A DNA stretch of 64,000 bases from the NCBI GenBank assembly GCA_905221605.1, contig CAJNDS010000102.1:124001-188000 (forward strand), written 5' to 3'. Position 1 is the stretch's first letter. The number at the start of each line of letters is the position of its first letter. This DNA comes from Symbiodinium natans (Eukaryota > Sar > Dinophyceae > Suessiales > Symbiodiniaceae). Below, piece by piece: positions 1 through 8,816 of the stretch. Both the position numbers and the translations under genes were made by a program. The notes under the pieces are model-generated. The model did not search any database. It saw nothing but the letters and a program-made list of their open reading frames with translations, and was not told the DNA's origin.

Positions 1-101
1 CCCTAGTGAATCCTAAACCCTGCACCCTGAATCCTGCAGGGTGGGGCGGTTTTGAGGTGGGGCTGGGGGTTTCGGAGGTTGCAAGGGTTCGTGTTCATCA
101 T

Positions 102-105
102 TTTT

Positions 106-136
<31 letters not shown>
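102..136 (+). repeat. Poly(T)-poly(G) tract
   Basis: A run of T passes directly into a run of more than twenty G. The same T-run/G-run junction recurs at 53349-53373 and 63014-63040, the last inside an FB-A foldback, so this may be the remnant of such an element. Length in such tracts is often misassembled. Confidence 0.8.
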
Positions 137-417
137 TTGGGTGGTTGGGAAGTTGGTGCTGTGTGCTGCAGGAAGTCTTTATAGAACAGCAGGCGGCGTT
201 TCTTCGTCTTCGGCACCCTTAAGAAATAGAAACATACCTTCTGAAACATTCTCTTCGGAAGCTTCAGCCCCAAGCATTCTACCAACCCTACAAGCCTTAT
301 AAAAAAAACCCTGCAAACCCTATAAACCCTACTTCAAAAAATGAAGAAGCTCTTTTTGGCCGACTGTCACCCTCATCCAGCCCACAGCATGCTACAAAAA
401 CCCTATAAAAAATCCAT

Positions 418-474
418 AAACCCTATAAACCCTAAACCCTAAACCCTTAAACCCTAAACCCTAAACCCTATAAA
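418..474 (-). repeat. Interstitial telomeric repeat (CCCTAAA)n
   Basis: About seven CCCTAAA-type units, mixed with the variant CCCTATAAA. Confidence 0.9.
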
Positions 475-542
475 ATCCATAAACCATAAAAACCCTAAGC
501 TCTTGGCCGACCATCACCTTCATCCCAGCCCAAGTAGCTGGG

Positions 543-622
543 CTATTGGGCCTTAAAATCCTCATAATGAACCCTATGAAGGGCCTTTTAAGGGATTATA
601 GGGTATAATAGCCCATCCTGGC
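543..622. repeat. FB-F foldback repeat with 11-bp flanking duplication
   Basis: About 80 bp with weak inverted ends (GGGCTATT/AATAGCCC), flanked by an exact direct repeat AAGTAGCTGGG at 532-542 and 623-633. Related sequence lies at 23581-23651 and 60405-60570. On the minus strand all three copies show the junction AG|GATGGGC at one end, which could be a GA-type splice donor of an introner-like element. That reading is inference. Confidence 0.55.
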
Positions 623-742
623 AAGTAGCTGGGCATGTTCGGTTGTCTCCCTGGCAACGACCCGTGGTCCGGGGGAGCCATGTGCTGCGCGTGCTGCGCA
701 GGGTAGCGGTGTGCCTGGGTTGGCCCAGGGCTTTGCGCTGAG

Positions 743-839
743 CCTGGGGGCCCTCGTTGCCCATACGGTTTTTCTGATTGGTTAGACCTACTAAGTAAGG
801 GTAGTTGCTACTAAGCTGTAGGTAAAGAGGGTTCCCAGG
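743..839. repeat. FB-B foldback repeat, copy 1
   Basis: The right arm reads CTGTAGGTAAAGAGGGTTCCC and pairs imperfectly with a diverged left arm starting CCTGGG. The middle (AAGGGTAGTTGCTACTAA) is shared with copies near 13074, 13493, 13862 and 54113. Confidence 0.6.
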
Positions 840-1454
840 ATGGGACGCGGAGGTGCTTCTTGAACCTATTGAGCGCTCCGGGTGCTTTTGGTCATTTCTC
901 CTGCTTTCAGGGTCCTGAAATATGACAGAGGTACAAAGAGTTGGCTTACTACACGGAAGTTCCTGTAGCTGTGTCGCTGTGGCTGTTGCGGCTCGCGACT
1001 CCAATGCGCCCAATGCCCTAAATCCTTTTTGCATCCAGCAGTAGCCCTAAGCCCTAAATTCCTAAACTCTAAAACCTAAACCCTAACCCTAGACCCCAAA
1101 ACGAGCCCGTCGTAATCCCTTGAAAGATTGTCGCCCCAGAACGTAGACTAGTCTAGACCTTACACATGTTCGAGGCGTGCAGGATAGATGGATATTGCCA
1201 AGACAGAAGATAGGGGGCACCCTGAATAGCCCTAGTCTACCCCACAATGCTATATGATAATCCTTAATCTAAGGGAACTCCAGAAAAAGGGTACCCCTGT
1301 TTCCGGAACCTCCCCCAAAAGCACCACGAACCCCAAAACCTGGGCAGGACGCAGCCACAGGCGTAAAGAGGCTGACGGGGGTATCGGCGCGCTGCTGCAG
1401 CTGGCCGCTGCCCATCTTGGCTCTTGTGGATTTTGATTTTTGGCATTTAGGGTT

Positions 1455-1459
1455 TAGGG
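1455..1459. other. Target-site duplication TAGGG, left
   Basis: The five bases before the left LTR are TAGGG, inside TTTAGGGTTTAGGG. They match the five bases after the right LTR (11375-11379). The next base (T) also matches, so 6 bp is possible. Confidence 0.85.
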
Positions 1460-1688
1460 TCCGGGGGGCAACCGAAGGAGGACAGGGAACAAAACAGTCA
1501 ACCCCAACAGAAGCCCTTAATACCCCTGGAACAACCAACAACCGAACAGCAAGACCCCAAACCAAGGGCACACTTTTTACGAAATCTTCGACCGCTTTGG
1601 TCATGGCTTGAGCCAACGATTATCGGGTTCATTGACCCTTGAACCTCCAATACCAACTCCTTTCTACAATACCAATTGCAGCTCCGCA
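1460..1688 (-). repeat. 3' LTR of the copia element
   Basis: 229 bp, matching 11146-11374 base for base as far as can be read. On the minus strand it starts TGCGGAG, so the canonical TG is present, and it ends CCGGA rather than the usual CA. Confidence 0.95.
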
Positions 1689-1700
1689 CTCCCCCTGTCC
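1689..1700 (-). promoter_or_regulatory. Polypurine tract
   Basis: The minus strand reads GGACAGGGGGAG immediately before the 3' LTR start TGCGG, the expected plus-strand primer. Confidence 0.85.
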
Positions 1701-1873
1701 TAGGATTTCCTAGGACACATTGGAGATGCCGTTCTTTGGCCAAAAACCGCCATTTAGGCAGCAGCCAGCTGCTTGAAATGCACATTATGGTTTAACGTCA
1801 TCCAGGACGAACCTTCAGCTCATTGGCTGAATCCTTTACCATTGAGGATTTCTTCACCTCGTACTTGGAAAAT

Positions 1874-4800
1874 TCACGTTCCAGCGGCCCGTTCCTCACC
1901 AAGGAACTCAGCATTCACCACCCAGCCATCCTTGAGGCAATGCTTACAAAGCGTCTTAGCCCTGGGCTGTGAATATCGCAGAACATCACAGTCACTGCTT
2001 GCGTGCATACAGTTCCCACCCACTGTTGTATACAAAGTGGCACTCGCAGGAATAACCACCGCTTTCTTGATCCACAGCCATTTATACAGCCGTCGAAAGA
2101 GGCACCATGCCAGTTCCCAGAGTATAATTGCTGCCACCAAATACGCAACAAGGTCTGAATTGTTGACAACCATTTCAATACCTTGAGCCAGAACCATCAC
2201 CGTAGACGTGTTGGCGACCTTGCACACCCCTTCTTCTGAGCAAAAGAATCCAGCCGTGGACACTTCTTCGCCACCAGTTGCCATCCCTTGCAGAGATGCA
2301 GCCACCATCATGACCGCCATTGCAAGCGAGGCTTTTTTCAAGTCAGTTCCTTGAACCAACAGTCTGAGACCCCAAAGTGCCTTTTGCTTTGCGTACACCT
2401 GTCCACTCATTAACTTAGTCAACAGGTCAGCGATCATATAATCACCGCGAAGGTGCGCTATCACCATATAACCACGGTCCACCAGAGACCTGACACCGGC
2501 TGCTCGAATTCTCAGGTGTCTTGTTCTCCAGCTTCCAGCAGGATATTGAATGATCGAGCACGTTGAAACCGAATCTGTATACAGCACTTTTTGCAGCGAT
2601 TCTTCACCTGTTCCAACCAAAGCGGCAATTATCGGGGTGCACGACTGAATCATCGTTGCTCCCTCTATGGACGCATGTAATTCAGCTTCAGCTGTACTTA
2701 AAGCCACCGTTGATTGTCTTTGTGTTGCCCACATCACTGGACAGTCACCCCACACCACCACCGCTCCTGAGTGGCTCTTTTCATTTTCACCTGCTGCAAA
2801 GCTGGCATCCGCGTAGGACTCCACCACCTTAACACCTCGTCCATAACGCAACACCTCATTCCTTTCTTTTTCGCATGTTGCGATTGCTCCGAACGTCAAG
2901 CCTAACGTTGGAGTTGCAGCAAGGTATCGGAAAACTTCCTCAGCCTTTTTAACCACAAATCGTGGCCTTCGGGATGTCCACAAAGACAACTGGCTCGTGC
3001 AGAACGCCAAATCAGGTCGAGTTTTGATTGCCACCCAGAGGAACTCCCCTACGGCACCTTGAGCCGCTCGCAAGGAAGGAATATCCACCTCCTCTTCTTC
3101 ACCTGGAGTTTCTTTCACCATTGGCAGGTTACTCCCTTTTCCAGTTTCATCGATCTGATACCCTCGTCGGTTCAGCAAATCTCTCACAAAGTCCTCCTGG
3201 TTGAGAAAGAAGCTGCCATTTCGATACCAGATTTGGACACCCAAAAACTTCAGGAATCCATCACCGCAGCCTGGACCACAGAACTCGGGTTCAGAAGTTT
3301 TCCACTCCTTCCTAATCTGTTCCAAGGCCTCCCGGAGCACTGTCATAGTCCCAGCCATCAAAAAATCATCCACGTAAAGACCCATTGTCCCTACCAACTT
3401 GCTTGCACCTTCCAGCTTCTCTTGCGCCATAATAAGGAACAGACTTGGGTCTGCATTGGACCTCTGAAAGCTCATTGCTTGTCCATCCTTTGACACCCAA
3501 GACATACCTTGAAGACGTTGGTCTCGCCACTCCACCCATGCTGCAGGACTTTCGGCCAAACCGTACAAGGCCTTTCTCACAATCCACCGCTCCTCCTTTG
3601 TGCAAAGACCCAATTTCACCGCCGCCCTTGGGGGCTGCACCACCACCAAACGCCCTTCTCTTTGCGCCCTATTCATCGGCGCCGTCAGAAAAGCTTTGGA
3701 AATGTCTAAGCCAGCGATGATCCACACCATATATGCTGCGTGCCTCACTTGACACCTGAATGTAGTTGAATCTAAACCTGGAGCGTACAGCGAGTGACGA
3801 CTGAGTGACCTCGGCCCTTCATATTCTGTAGCTGCCGTTGACGAAATGAAGTTTCCACATGCACAGATACGGGCACGTCGCCTCCCTGTCCCTTGCTTCC
3901 GGGTAAACACCACCAGACTGGGAACGTACTCAATCACCGGTGCATTAGGCTCTTCCGCCAATTTGTCCAGCTTTTCTTGAGTTGTTGGTTCCACCACCTC
4001 CAACTCTTTCACCAAAGACGTCACCTCGTCCGACAATGATTCCCTCCACTTTTCCAGCTCTTGCATGGCTTCTTGTGTAGGGATTGTTTTTGTTTGCAGG
4101 AACTCAACCTCCTCTGCTGCCTCAAGCGCGGTATTTTCTTGCACCATTTGCTGAACTTGAGCTGCTTTGACTAAAAACTTCGAGAGCTGTTCCTCAGCCC
4201 TTTTTGCTTTAACCAGCCATTCTCTAGTCTCTGATCCTTTCTCCTCATTCGACTCATTGGCCGATCCATGGAACTCGTCCAAAATGCAACATTCCTGTTC
4301 AGCAATTAGGCGTCGAATACTCAAATGCTCTTCTAGAGCCCATTGATGCGCTTCGAACACAGCGTAGTCGACTTCCTCTGCAAGGTCGTCCAGCGAGGTC
4401 TCTTTCAACGTCATTTTTAACCACTTCCTTTTTTCACCTTCTTCAGCCTGTGGTTCCGGAAGAGGAAACTTGCATTGGAGAAGATAGCACCTATCCTTGT
4501 AGCTCAAACGCTCCATAAAAACAGGTGTGTACCCTGTCAAGGATACCCTGTTTCCTTTCCAAGGCATAGGGCCATGCAGCTTTCTCGGAAAGAACGACAT
4601 GAAGTTCCAGTGGATATCCACCAATTTTCCAGGTAGGACTTTCTTCCCATAAGATTGCTCCACCACTTCAGCTCCTTCCTCTAAAACCTTTTCATCCTCA
4701 ACCCACAGCTGACCATCTTTATAGTCACCAAAGCCACACACATAATTGCAGCAATGCTTTTCATTGTGACTATCCCTATGCAATGACACTGGAGCATTGC

Positions 4801-5338
4801 ATGAGATCTGAAGAGCAGAAAATTTGGCTTCAGGATTGTGGTGCCTCACGAATGATGCCAAATAACGACATAGCCATGGTCTTCGATGAGTCTCTTTTGT
4901 GATACCACACACTCCGCCATGAGTATAGTGGCCCAACACCAGAGCTCGCGTACTTGCGCACCAATTGTTGATACCACCTCTTCGATTCACCCTCTTTGGG
5001 TATACAATCCCTTCCAAAAGCTCCTCGCAGTCCACGTAATCATACATAGACCTTTCATACATTGACTTGGTTTTTTGCTCTTCTTTTTCCAACTGTGTTC
5101 CATCCTCAGCAGTCCCACTTTTGCAGACCAAATAAGCATTTTCATGAGGAGAACAGCAAGTCGGCCAATACTCATCACCAGGAACATTGTCCTCAACATC
5201 TGCATTTTCTTCCAGCTCCCCCAGACCCTGCATGTCATCCTCGAAAATCTCCAAGGGCGGACTCTCCCCCCGCTTGCGAAGCAAGCGCAAGGAGCCCACA
5301 TGACCACGCAGTGAAGAGGCCGGGCTTTTCTCCATCAA
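1874..5338 (-). CDS. Pol part 3: dioxygenase-like domain, reverse transcriptase, RNase H
   Basis: 1154 codons; the nominal start is TTG, so this is a continuation, not a true start. In order: acidic linker; 2-oxoglutarate/Fe(II) dioxygenase-like domain (about 125-275); acidic coiled-coil region (about 305-465); reverse transcriptase (about 475-730, GLDISKAF with D545 and YVDD with D657-D658); copia-type RNase H (D844, E884/E886, D922, then IADLLTK); one hydrophobic segment (about 1063-1082, LVAYLVAAIILWELAWCLF); and a Cys-rich tail (C1110, C1117, C1131, C1134). The membrane segment and Cys tail are not standard for copia Pol. Confidence 0.95.
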   Translation of the reverse strand: MMEKSPASSLRGHVGSLRLLRKRGESPPLEIFEDDMQGLGELEENADVEDNVPGDEYWPTCCSPHENAYLVCKSGTAEDGTQLEKEEQKTKSMYERSMYDYVDCEELLEGIVYPKRVNRRGGINNWCASTRALVLGHYTHGGVCGITKETHRRPWLCRYLASFVRHHNPEAKFSALQISCNAPVSLHRDSHNEKHCCNYVCGFGDYKDGQLWVEDEKVLEEGAEVVEQSYGKKVLPGKLVDIHWNFMSFFPRKLHGPMPWKGNRVSLTGYTPVFMERLSYKDRCYLLQCKFPLPEPQAEEGEKRKWLKMTLKETSLDDLAEEVDYAVFEAHQWALEEHLSIRRLIAEQECCILDEFHGSANESNEEKGSETREWLVKAKRAEEQLSKFLVKAAQVQQMVQENTALEAAEEVEFLQTKTIPTQEAMQELEKWRESLSDEVTSLVKELEVVEPTTQEKLDKLAEEPNAPVIEYVPSLVVFTRKQGTGRRRARICACGNFISSTAATEYEGPRSLSRHSLYAPGLDSTTFRCQVRHAAYMVWIIAGLDISKAFLTAPMNRAQREGRLVVVQPPRAAVKLGLCTKEERWIVRKALYGLAESPAAWVEWRDQRLQGMSWVSKDGQAMSFQRSNADPSLFLIMAQEKLEGASKLVGTMGLYVDDFLMAGTMTVLREALEQIRKEWKTSEPEFCGPGCGDGFLKFLGVQIWYRNGSFFLNQEDFVRDLLNRRGYQIDETGKGSNLPMVKETPGEEEEVDIPSLRAAQGAVGEFLWVAIKTRPDLAFCTSQLSLWTSRRPRFVVKKAEEVFRYLAATPTLGLTFGAIATCEKERNEVLRYGRGVKVVESYADASFAAGENEKSHSGAVVVWGDCPVMWATQRQSTVALSTAEAELHASIEGATMIQSCTPIIAALVGTGEESLQKVLYTDSVSTCSIIQYPAGSWRTRHLRIRAAGVRSLVDRGYMVIAHLRGDYMIADLLTKLMSGQVYAKQKALWGLRLLVQGTDLKKASLAMAVMMVAASLQGMATGGEEVSTAGFFCSEEGVCKVANTSTVMVLAQGIEMVVNNSDLVAYLVAAIILWELAWCLFRRLYKWLWIKKAVVIPASATLYTTVGGNCMHASSDCDVLRYSQPRAKTLCKHCLKDGWVVNAEFLGEERAAGT
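4510..4970 (-). other. 2-Oxoglutarate/Fe(II) dioxygenase-like domain in Pol
   Basis: The segment between integrase and reverse transcriptase has the metal triad spacing of the double-stranded beta-helix oxygenases: H187-x-D189 (SLHRDSH), a distal His in PRKLHGPMPW (H255), and an Arg nine residues later (NRVSLTGYTP, R264) where 2-oxoglutarate is bound. Strand-like segments NYVCGFGDY and GQLWVED lie between. AlkB- and TET/JBP-type DNA/RNA oxidases share this layout. The substrate is unknown; a nucleic-acid role is inference. Confidence 0.7.
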
Positions 5339-5853
5339 CCGATGGCGAACTGGAGGATCTCGAGGCGGAGGTAAAGGAGGACCTTCTTCATCAGCGAACC
5401 GAAGCGCCGGTTTTTCCCCTTGAGACGATGCTCTGGAGGAGAAGGCTCCTGTTCTTCTACCACCCCTTCCAGCTCCAGTTCAGGCGGTTCCTTTATATTG
5501 GAAAAAATTGTAGTGCAGGGAAATAACACCAGTTCATCCGGATCTTTTGCAGTCCCTTGAGCTTCCACCCAATAACCACCAGGTAGGTCATCGCATGGAC
5601 CCAAAAGAAGTGCAGGCTGCGTACGATCGACCCATTGCCGACCCTTCTTTGTTCCATCCGGACCCAGCAATTCCCACGGACGACGTTTGACTTGAATCTG
5701 AGCACCAAAGGGAAGCAATGCTTTAGGATTCAACCCCAACTCCCTTTCAGCTTTCTGCCACCGTAACATTGACCAATGGCGAGCAGCCAGTGCCCAGTAC
5801 GTCGCGCCTCCTTTAAGAGCGACCTGACACCACGTTTGAATAAACCCACACAT
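5335..5853 (-). CDS. Pol part 2: integrase C-terminal segment (shifted frame)
   Basis: 172 codons that continue integrase after a one-frame shift. Part 1 breaks off near 5800 and this frame resumes with ATYWALAARHWSML, then GLNPKALLPFGAQIQVKRRP, the basic C-terminal region of copia integrases. It ends at a stop near 5335, where the coding signal moves into the reverse transcriptase frame; that frame is open upstream of 5338 through a Pro-rich stretch (GPPLPPPRDPPVRHRL). Not an independent gene. Confidence 0.8.
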   Translation of the reverse strand: MCGFIQTWCQVALKGGATYWALAARHWSMLRWQKAERELGLNPKALLPFGAQIQVKRRPWELLGPDGTKKGRQWVDRTQPALLLGPCDDLPGGYWVEAQGTAKDPDELVLFPCTTIFSNIKEPPELELEGVVEEQEPSPPEHRLKGKNRRFGSLMKKVLLYLRLEILQFAIG

Positions 5854-8816
5854 GCTTCAGCGCGCCCATTTGTTTGCGGGACACCAGGATCACCAGTGGT
5901 CCTATATATCAGACGAGTTTCGCAAAAGGACCGGAAGCGTGCATTGACAAACTCCCCCGCTCGATCTGAGTGGATTCTCAACACCGGATACCCATGTCTC
6001 TGCAAGCGCACCATCATTCTTTGAACTGCCGACAAAACAGTTGTTTGCTGTTTATCCACAATCGGCTCCACCATAACGAAGTTGATCATACGGACAGGTT
6101 GGGTCAAGTGGTCCTTCAGTTCCTTCCAGGATTTCTCAGAAGCTTGAATTTTCAACACCTCCGCCTCCAGAACTGGCGCAGGTTCCACCGGTGCAGAGCC
6201 TTCCTCCTCGAAGTTCGCGACTGCATCGCCTAACCATTCTCCAACACCAGCACCTTCATCTGCCACGTGATCTTCCACCTCATCCGCATCTTCCTCCTTT
6301 TCTGGAGGGCGACCCACATTGGGATCCAACATTGGAAATTGATACACACCAATAACAGCGTGTCGTGGCTTCTGCTGGTGAGCATCCTTCGAACACTTGT
6401 ATGGACCCGCTAAGTCCAATGATAAAGTGTAAGCATCCCCATGCTTTCGCCTCAAATGGCGACGCTCTTTTCCAGCGGCAGACACACAGATTTGACAATC
6501 ACGTCTGAAAGGAATATGCCCCCTTAGGCAATGGTCACGGAAAGCTCGCTCCTCAGTCGTCAACCTCCGTAACGTCCCTTCTCGTTCTTCTTTTTTTAAC
6601 ACCATAGCTTCCCGTTCAGCATCGCTCTCATGCAACCATTGTGCCAACCTGTGACGTATTCTTTTAACCAATCCAAACGCCCATCGCGCCCATATAGAGG
6701 ATTGTCCAATACGCTCTTCCAGGGTAGAAGCGAATGTTGCCGACCACGGAACAACCACGCGAACCTGTTCCAACGATTCCCATAGTTCCATATCAGACAC
6801 CAGGAAAGTCGTAGGTTTCACCAGAGCATGTCCCAATGCTCCTTGATCAAAGTGTGCAGCGTACATTCCATAACGCTCACAAAAGCTTTTCACCTCTGGC
6901 CAACTCCAGAAGGTAGGACTTGAGAGCCCTTCCTGAGAACCATCCACCAGATCCTCAGCACTCAAGACCGTTTTGCCGTTCTGAGAGAAATCCTTCCCTA
7001 TGAGTTCAGGGTCCCCAGGGCTTTCCATGCCAAAGAAGACAGAACTTCCATTGATGACTTCAGCAGTTCCACACCTTGAATGCACCGCCACGTCATATAG
7101 GAAAAGCATCTTCAGAAGTAAAACACCATCCTTTTGAGCTAATTCTTGATGTGGCCAAGGAAGACTCTTTAATCCCAACCGTTCAGGCCCACAGCGCCGG
7201 CGTAATACAGGTGGACCACCGTCTTCACCTCTCAACCTTGACACTGTCCTGCATGGAGGTCCTCCAACCACAGCAACCACCTTTCCTTCAGCCGCCAGAT
7301 GCAGAAGATACTTCCAGACGCTCGAATTATGTAGGTCACCGCCTTTTGTCAAATCCAGCTCCAGTACCTCCACATCCCGACTGGGAAAATGCCATTTTTG
7401 TTTCCCCGAAAATAGGTGTACCACCACCCTTTTTGCTCGTGCCAGCCGTCTCCTTTTATGACGGTTGAAAGGCAACGCCGCAATATCTCCACGTGGCAAC
7501 AGCTCCATCAGCATATTTTCTGGTATATCCCCATAATACCACCGAAGAAATCGCCAGCATGCCTGGACGAACTCCTCCTCATTCGCTGACGCTGTCCGCG
7601 CTGCGCTTTGCAACGACGTTTTTACAGCCACCTCGTTGTCCGTATTCGGACACCCTTGAACCATACGTGCCACCTTCAAAGCTTGCTTTGGGGAGCACCA
7701 ATCCATTTCATCAATGATCTGAAGCGCCACCTCCTTTTCTAAACAAGGGCACCCATTCAGATCACGAACGCGAAGTTCCCCCAGAACAGGATGTGAGGCT
7801 GTGCACTTGCCACCACGCCACTGAACTCTGAGACCAACCAAGGCGCTCGCTTTGCCAATTGGCACTAGTGGATCTACCATTTCAGGAGTTACCAGGGTCC
7901 CACCTGGGGTAATACACATCTCCCGAGATCCAACAGCTAAAGACACCAACACCTTTTGCTGCGGAAGCTGTTCTCCAGGACGAAGTGATCTGAGAGGATG
8001 TGATGCTCCCGAGTCCAACATGCCCATTCCCGAACACTCATTGGTGTCAGAAACCCTGGCCACATGTAGAACGCATACTCCTCGGCCTTCTCCCTGCTTC
8101 GGCAACAACGTGGCATCCGACGAACCGACTCCACAGTCCGCCCTTCCATTCCTCCATTGAGAATGGGACCAAGATACACGCTGCCCTTCAGCATGCAAAA
8201 CCATTTTTTCAGCTGTTTTGTAATCCATAACCAAACAGCCATGTTCAAACCACAAGAGCTGGTCCAGCGAAGATTTTGCCCCCACGTGACACATCCCATT
8301 GATCACAGTGAGGTTCGCCCCAAACTCCAAAATCAACCAGAGAGGGATAATCAGGGGCCCATTGTCTTCCCTAATCAACGTCCCTTTCTCTGTAATCCTC
8401 ATTGTCACACCACCAAGCGCGCTTTGCACCATAACAGTAGTGTCTGGTAAACATTCCCATGGAAAAAGCGTCCGCACAAGATGCGTAGCAGCTGTATCCA
8501 CCAACGCCACTCTCCCTTCCTGCTGAAGCAGCCCAGAGCCACATAACATTCGAATACTGGGATCCCCGTTTGATGCCGACTGTTCTGATGACAGCTTCAT
8601 AGATTTCAGCACCTCTAACGCTTCAACAAGGACCTGATTGGCCGTTGATGGCGATGAGGGACTTGCAGAACCTTTATCCAATCCCGCATTAGCCGTCTCA
8701 TCTCCCCCTTCAGCTACCTCTGCCTTTTTGGCATTTCCCCATTTCGCACCTTTGCCGCCCTTTCCCCCTTTGGGAGAATTCCCTTTAGATCTACTCCTCT
8801 CAGGATTTGAGTCCAC
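5730..8816 (-). CDS. Pol part 1: duplicated protease, methyltransferase-like domain, integrase
   Basis: 1028 codons, numbered from a GTG at 8816; the frame is open further upstream. In order: Lys/Gly-rich linker; protease-like repeat 1 (VDTAATH, D107); protease-like repeat 2 (LDSGASH, D268); methyltransferase-like domain (about 455-690: HLFSG, GGPPC with C522, MESP, and a block around GHALVKPTTF); integrase zinc site (H762, H767, C774, C777) and DDE core (D801, D951, E987). The last two acidic residues are separated by exactly 35 residues. An acidic insert widens the gap between D801 and D951 to about 150 residues, much longer than usual. The frame leaves the coding signal near 5800, after RSLLKEA. 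Confidence 0.92.
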   Translation of the reverse strand: MDSNPERSRSKGNSPKGGKGGKGAKWGNAKKAEVAEGGDETANAGLDKGSASPSSPSTANQVLVEALEVLKSMKLSSEQSASNGDPSIRMLCGSGLLQQEGRVALVDTAATHLVRTLFPWECLPDTTVMVQSALGGVTMRITEKGTLIREDNGPLIIPLWLILEFGANLTVINGMCHVGAKSSLDQLLWFEHGCLVMDYKTAEKMVLHAEGQRVSWSHSQWRNGRADCGVGSSDATLLPKQGEGRGVCVLHVARVSDTNECSGMGMLDSGASHPLRSLRPGEQLPQQKVLVSLAVGSREMCITPGGTLVTPEMVDPLVPIGKASALVGLRVQWRGGKCTASHPVLGELRVRDLNGCPCLEKEVALQIIDEMDWCSPKQALKVARMVQGCPNTDNEVAVKTSLQSAARTASANEEEFVQACWRFLRWYYGDIPENMLMELLPRGDIAALPFNRHKRRRLARAKRVVVHLFSGKQKWHFPSRDVEVLELDLTKGGDLHNSSVWKYLLHLAAEGKVVAVVGGPPCRTVSRLRGEDGGPPVLRRRCGPERLGLKSLPWPHQELAQKDGVLLLKMLFLYDVAVHSRCGTAEVINGSSVFFGMESPGDPELIGKDFSQNGKTVLSAEDLVDGSQEGLSSPTFWSWPEVKSFCERYGMYAAHFDQGALGHALVKPTTFLVSDMELWESLEQVRVVVPWSATFASTLEERIGQSSIWARWAFGLVKRIRHRLAQWLHESDAEREAMVLKKEEREGTLRRLTTEERAFRDHCLRGHIPFRRDCQICVSAAGKERRHLRRKHGDAYTLSLDLAGPYKCSKDAHQQKPRHAVIGVYQFPMLDPNVGRPPEKEEDADEVEDHVADEGAGVGEWLGDAVANFEEEGSAPVEPAPVLEAEVLKIQASEKSWKELKDHLTQPVRMINFVMVEPIVDKQQTTVLSAVQRMMVRLQRHGYPVLRIHSDRAGEFVNARFRSFCETRLIYRTTGDPGVPQTNGRAEACVGLFKRGVRSLLKEARRTGHWLLAIGQCYGGRKLKGSWG
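6740..7454 (-). other. Cytosine-5 methyltransferase-like domain within Pol
   Basis: Between protease and integrase: HLFSG (motif I-like, missing the usual Gly-rich continuation), VVGGPPCRTVS (motif IV with the nucleophilic Cys, Arg instead of the common Gln), GMESPGDP (position of the ENV/ENP motif, Asn replaced by Ser), and a C-terminal block with GALGHALVKPTTFLVSD resembling the KPT/TN end of phage-type enzymes. Capture of cytosine methyltransferases by retrotransposons, including in dinoflagellates, has been reported (de Mendoza and colleagues, 2018). Activity cannot be judged; motifs I and VI look degraded. Confidence 0.7.
7890..8030 (-). other. Retropepsin-like protease repeat 2 (DSGA)
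   Basis: LDSGASH is the aspartic protease signature of copia Pol, and this is presumably the active protease domain. Confidence 0.8.
8390..8510 (-). other. Protease-like repeat 1 (DTAA)
   Basis: The segment VDTAATHLVRTL to about ITEKGTLI aligns with repeat 2 (LDSGASHPLRSL to ITPGGTLV): D/T-S, AxH, LR.L, V.V.L, IT..GTL. Repeat 1 has Ala where the D-S/T-G catalytic loop needs Gly, so it may be inactive or structural. Confidence 0.7.

Larger units (their letters stand above)
1..1459. other. Intergenic region with telomere-like repeats
   Basis: No gene was recognised. The stretch holds a T-run joined to a G-run (102-136), a telomere-like block (about 418-474), an FB-F copy (543-622), an FB-B copy (743-839), a partial FB-C copy (about 1270-1315, GGGTACCCCTGTTTCCGGAA) and a final TTTAGGG pair (1446-1459) into which the retrotransposon inserted. 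A 148-codon minus-strand frame at 588-1034 runs straight through two of these repeats and has no family resemblance. Confidence 0.7.

Noticed and set aside
588-1034. 148-codon minus-strand frame
   Set aside because: Crosses FB-B and FB-F repeat copies and matches no family.
1405-1430. CCCATCTTGGCTCTTG resembling the dinoflagellate spliced leader (CCATTTTGGCTCAAG)
   Set aside because: Several mismatches, including the 3' end, and no gene follows; likely chance.
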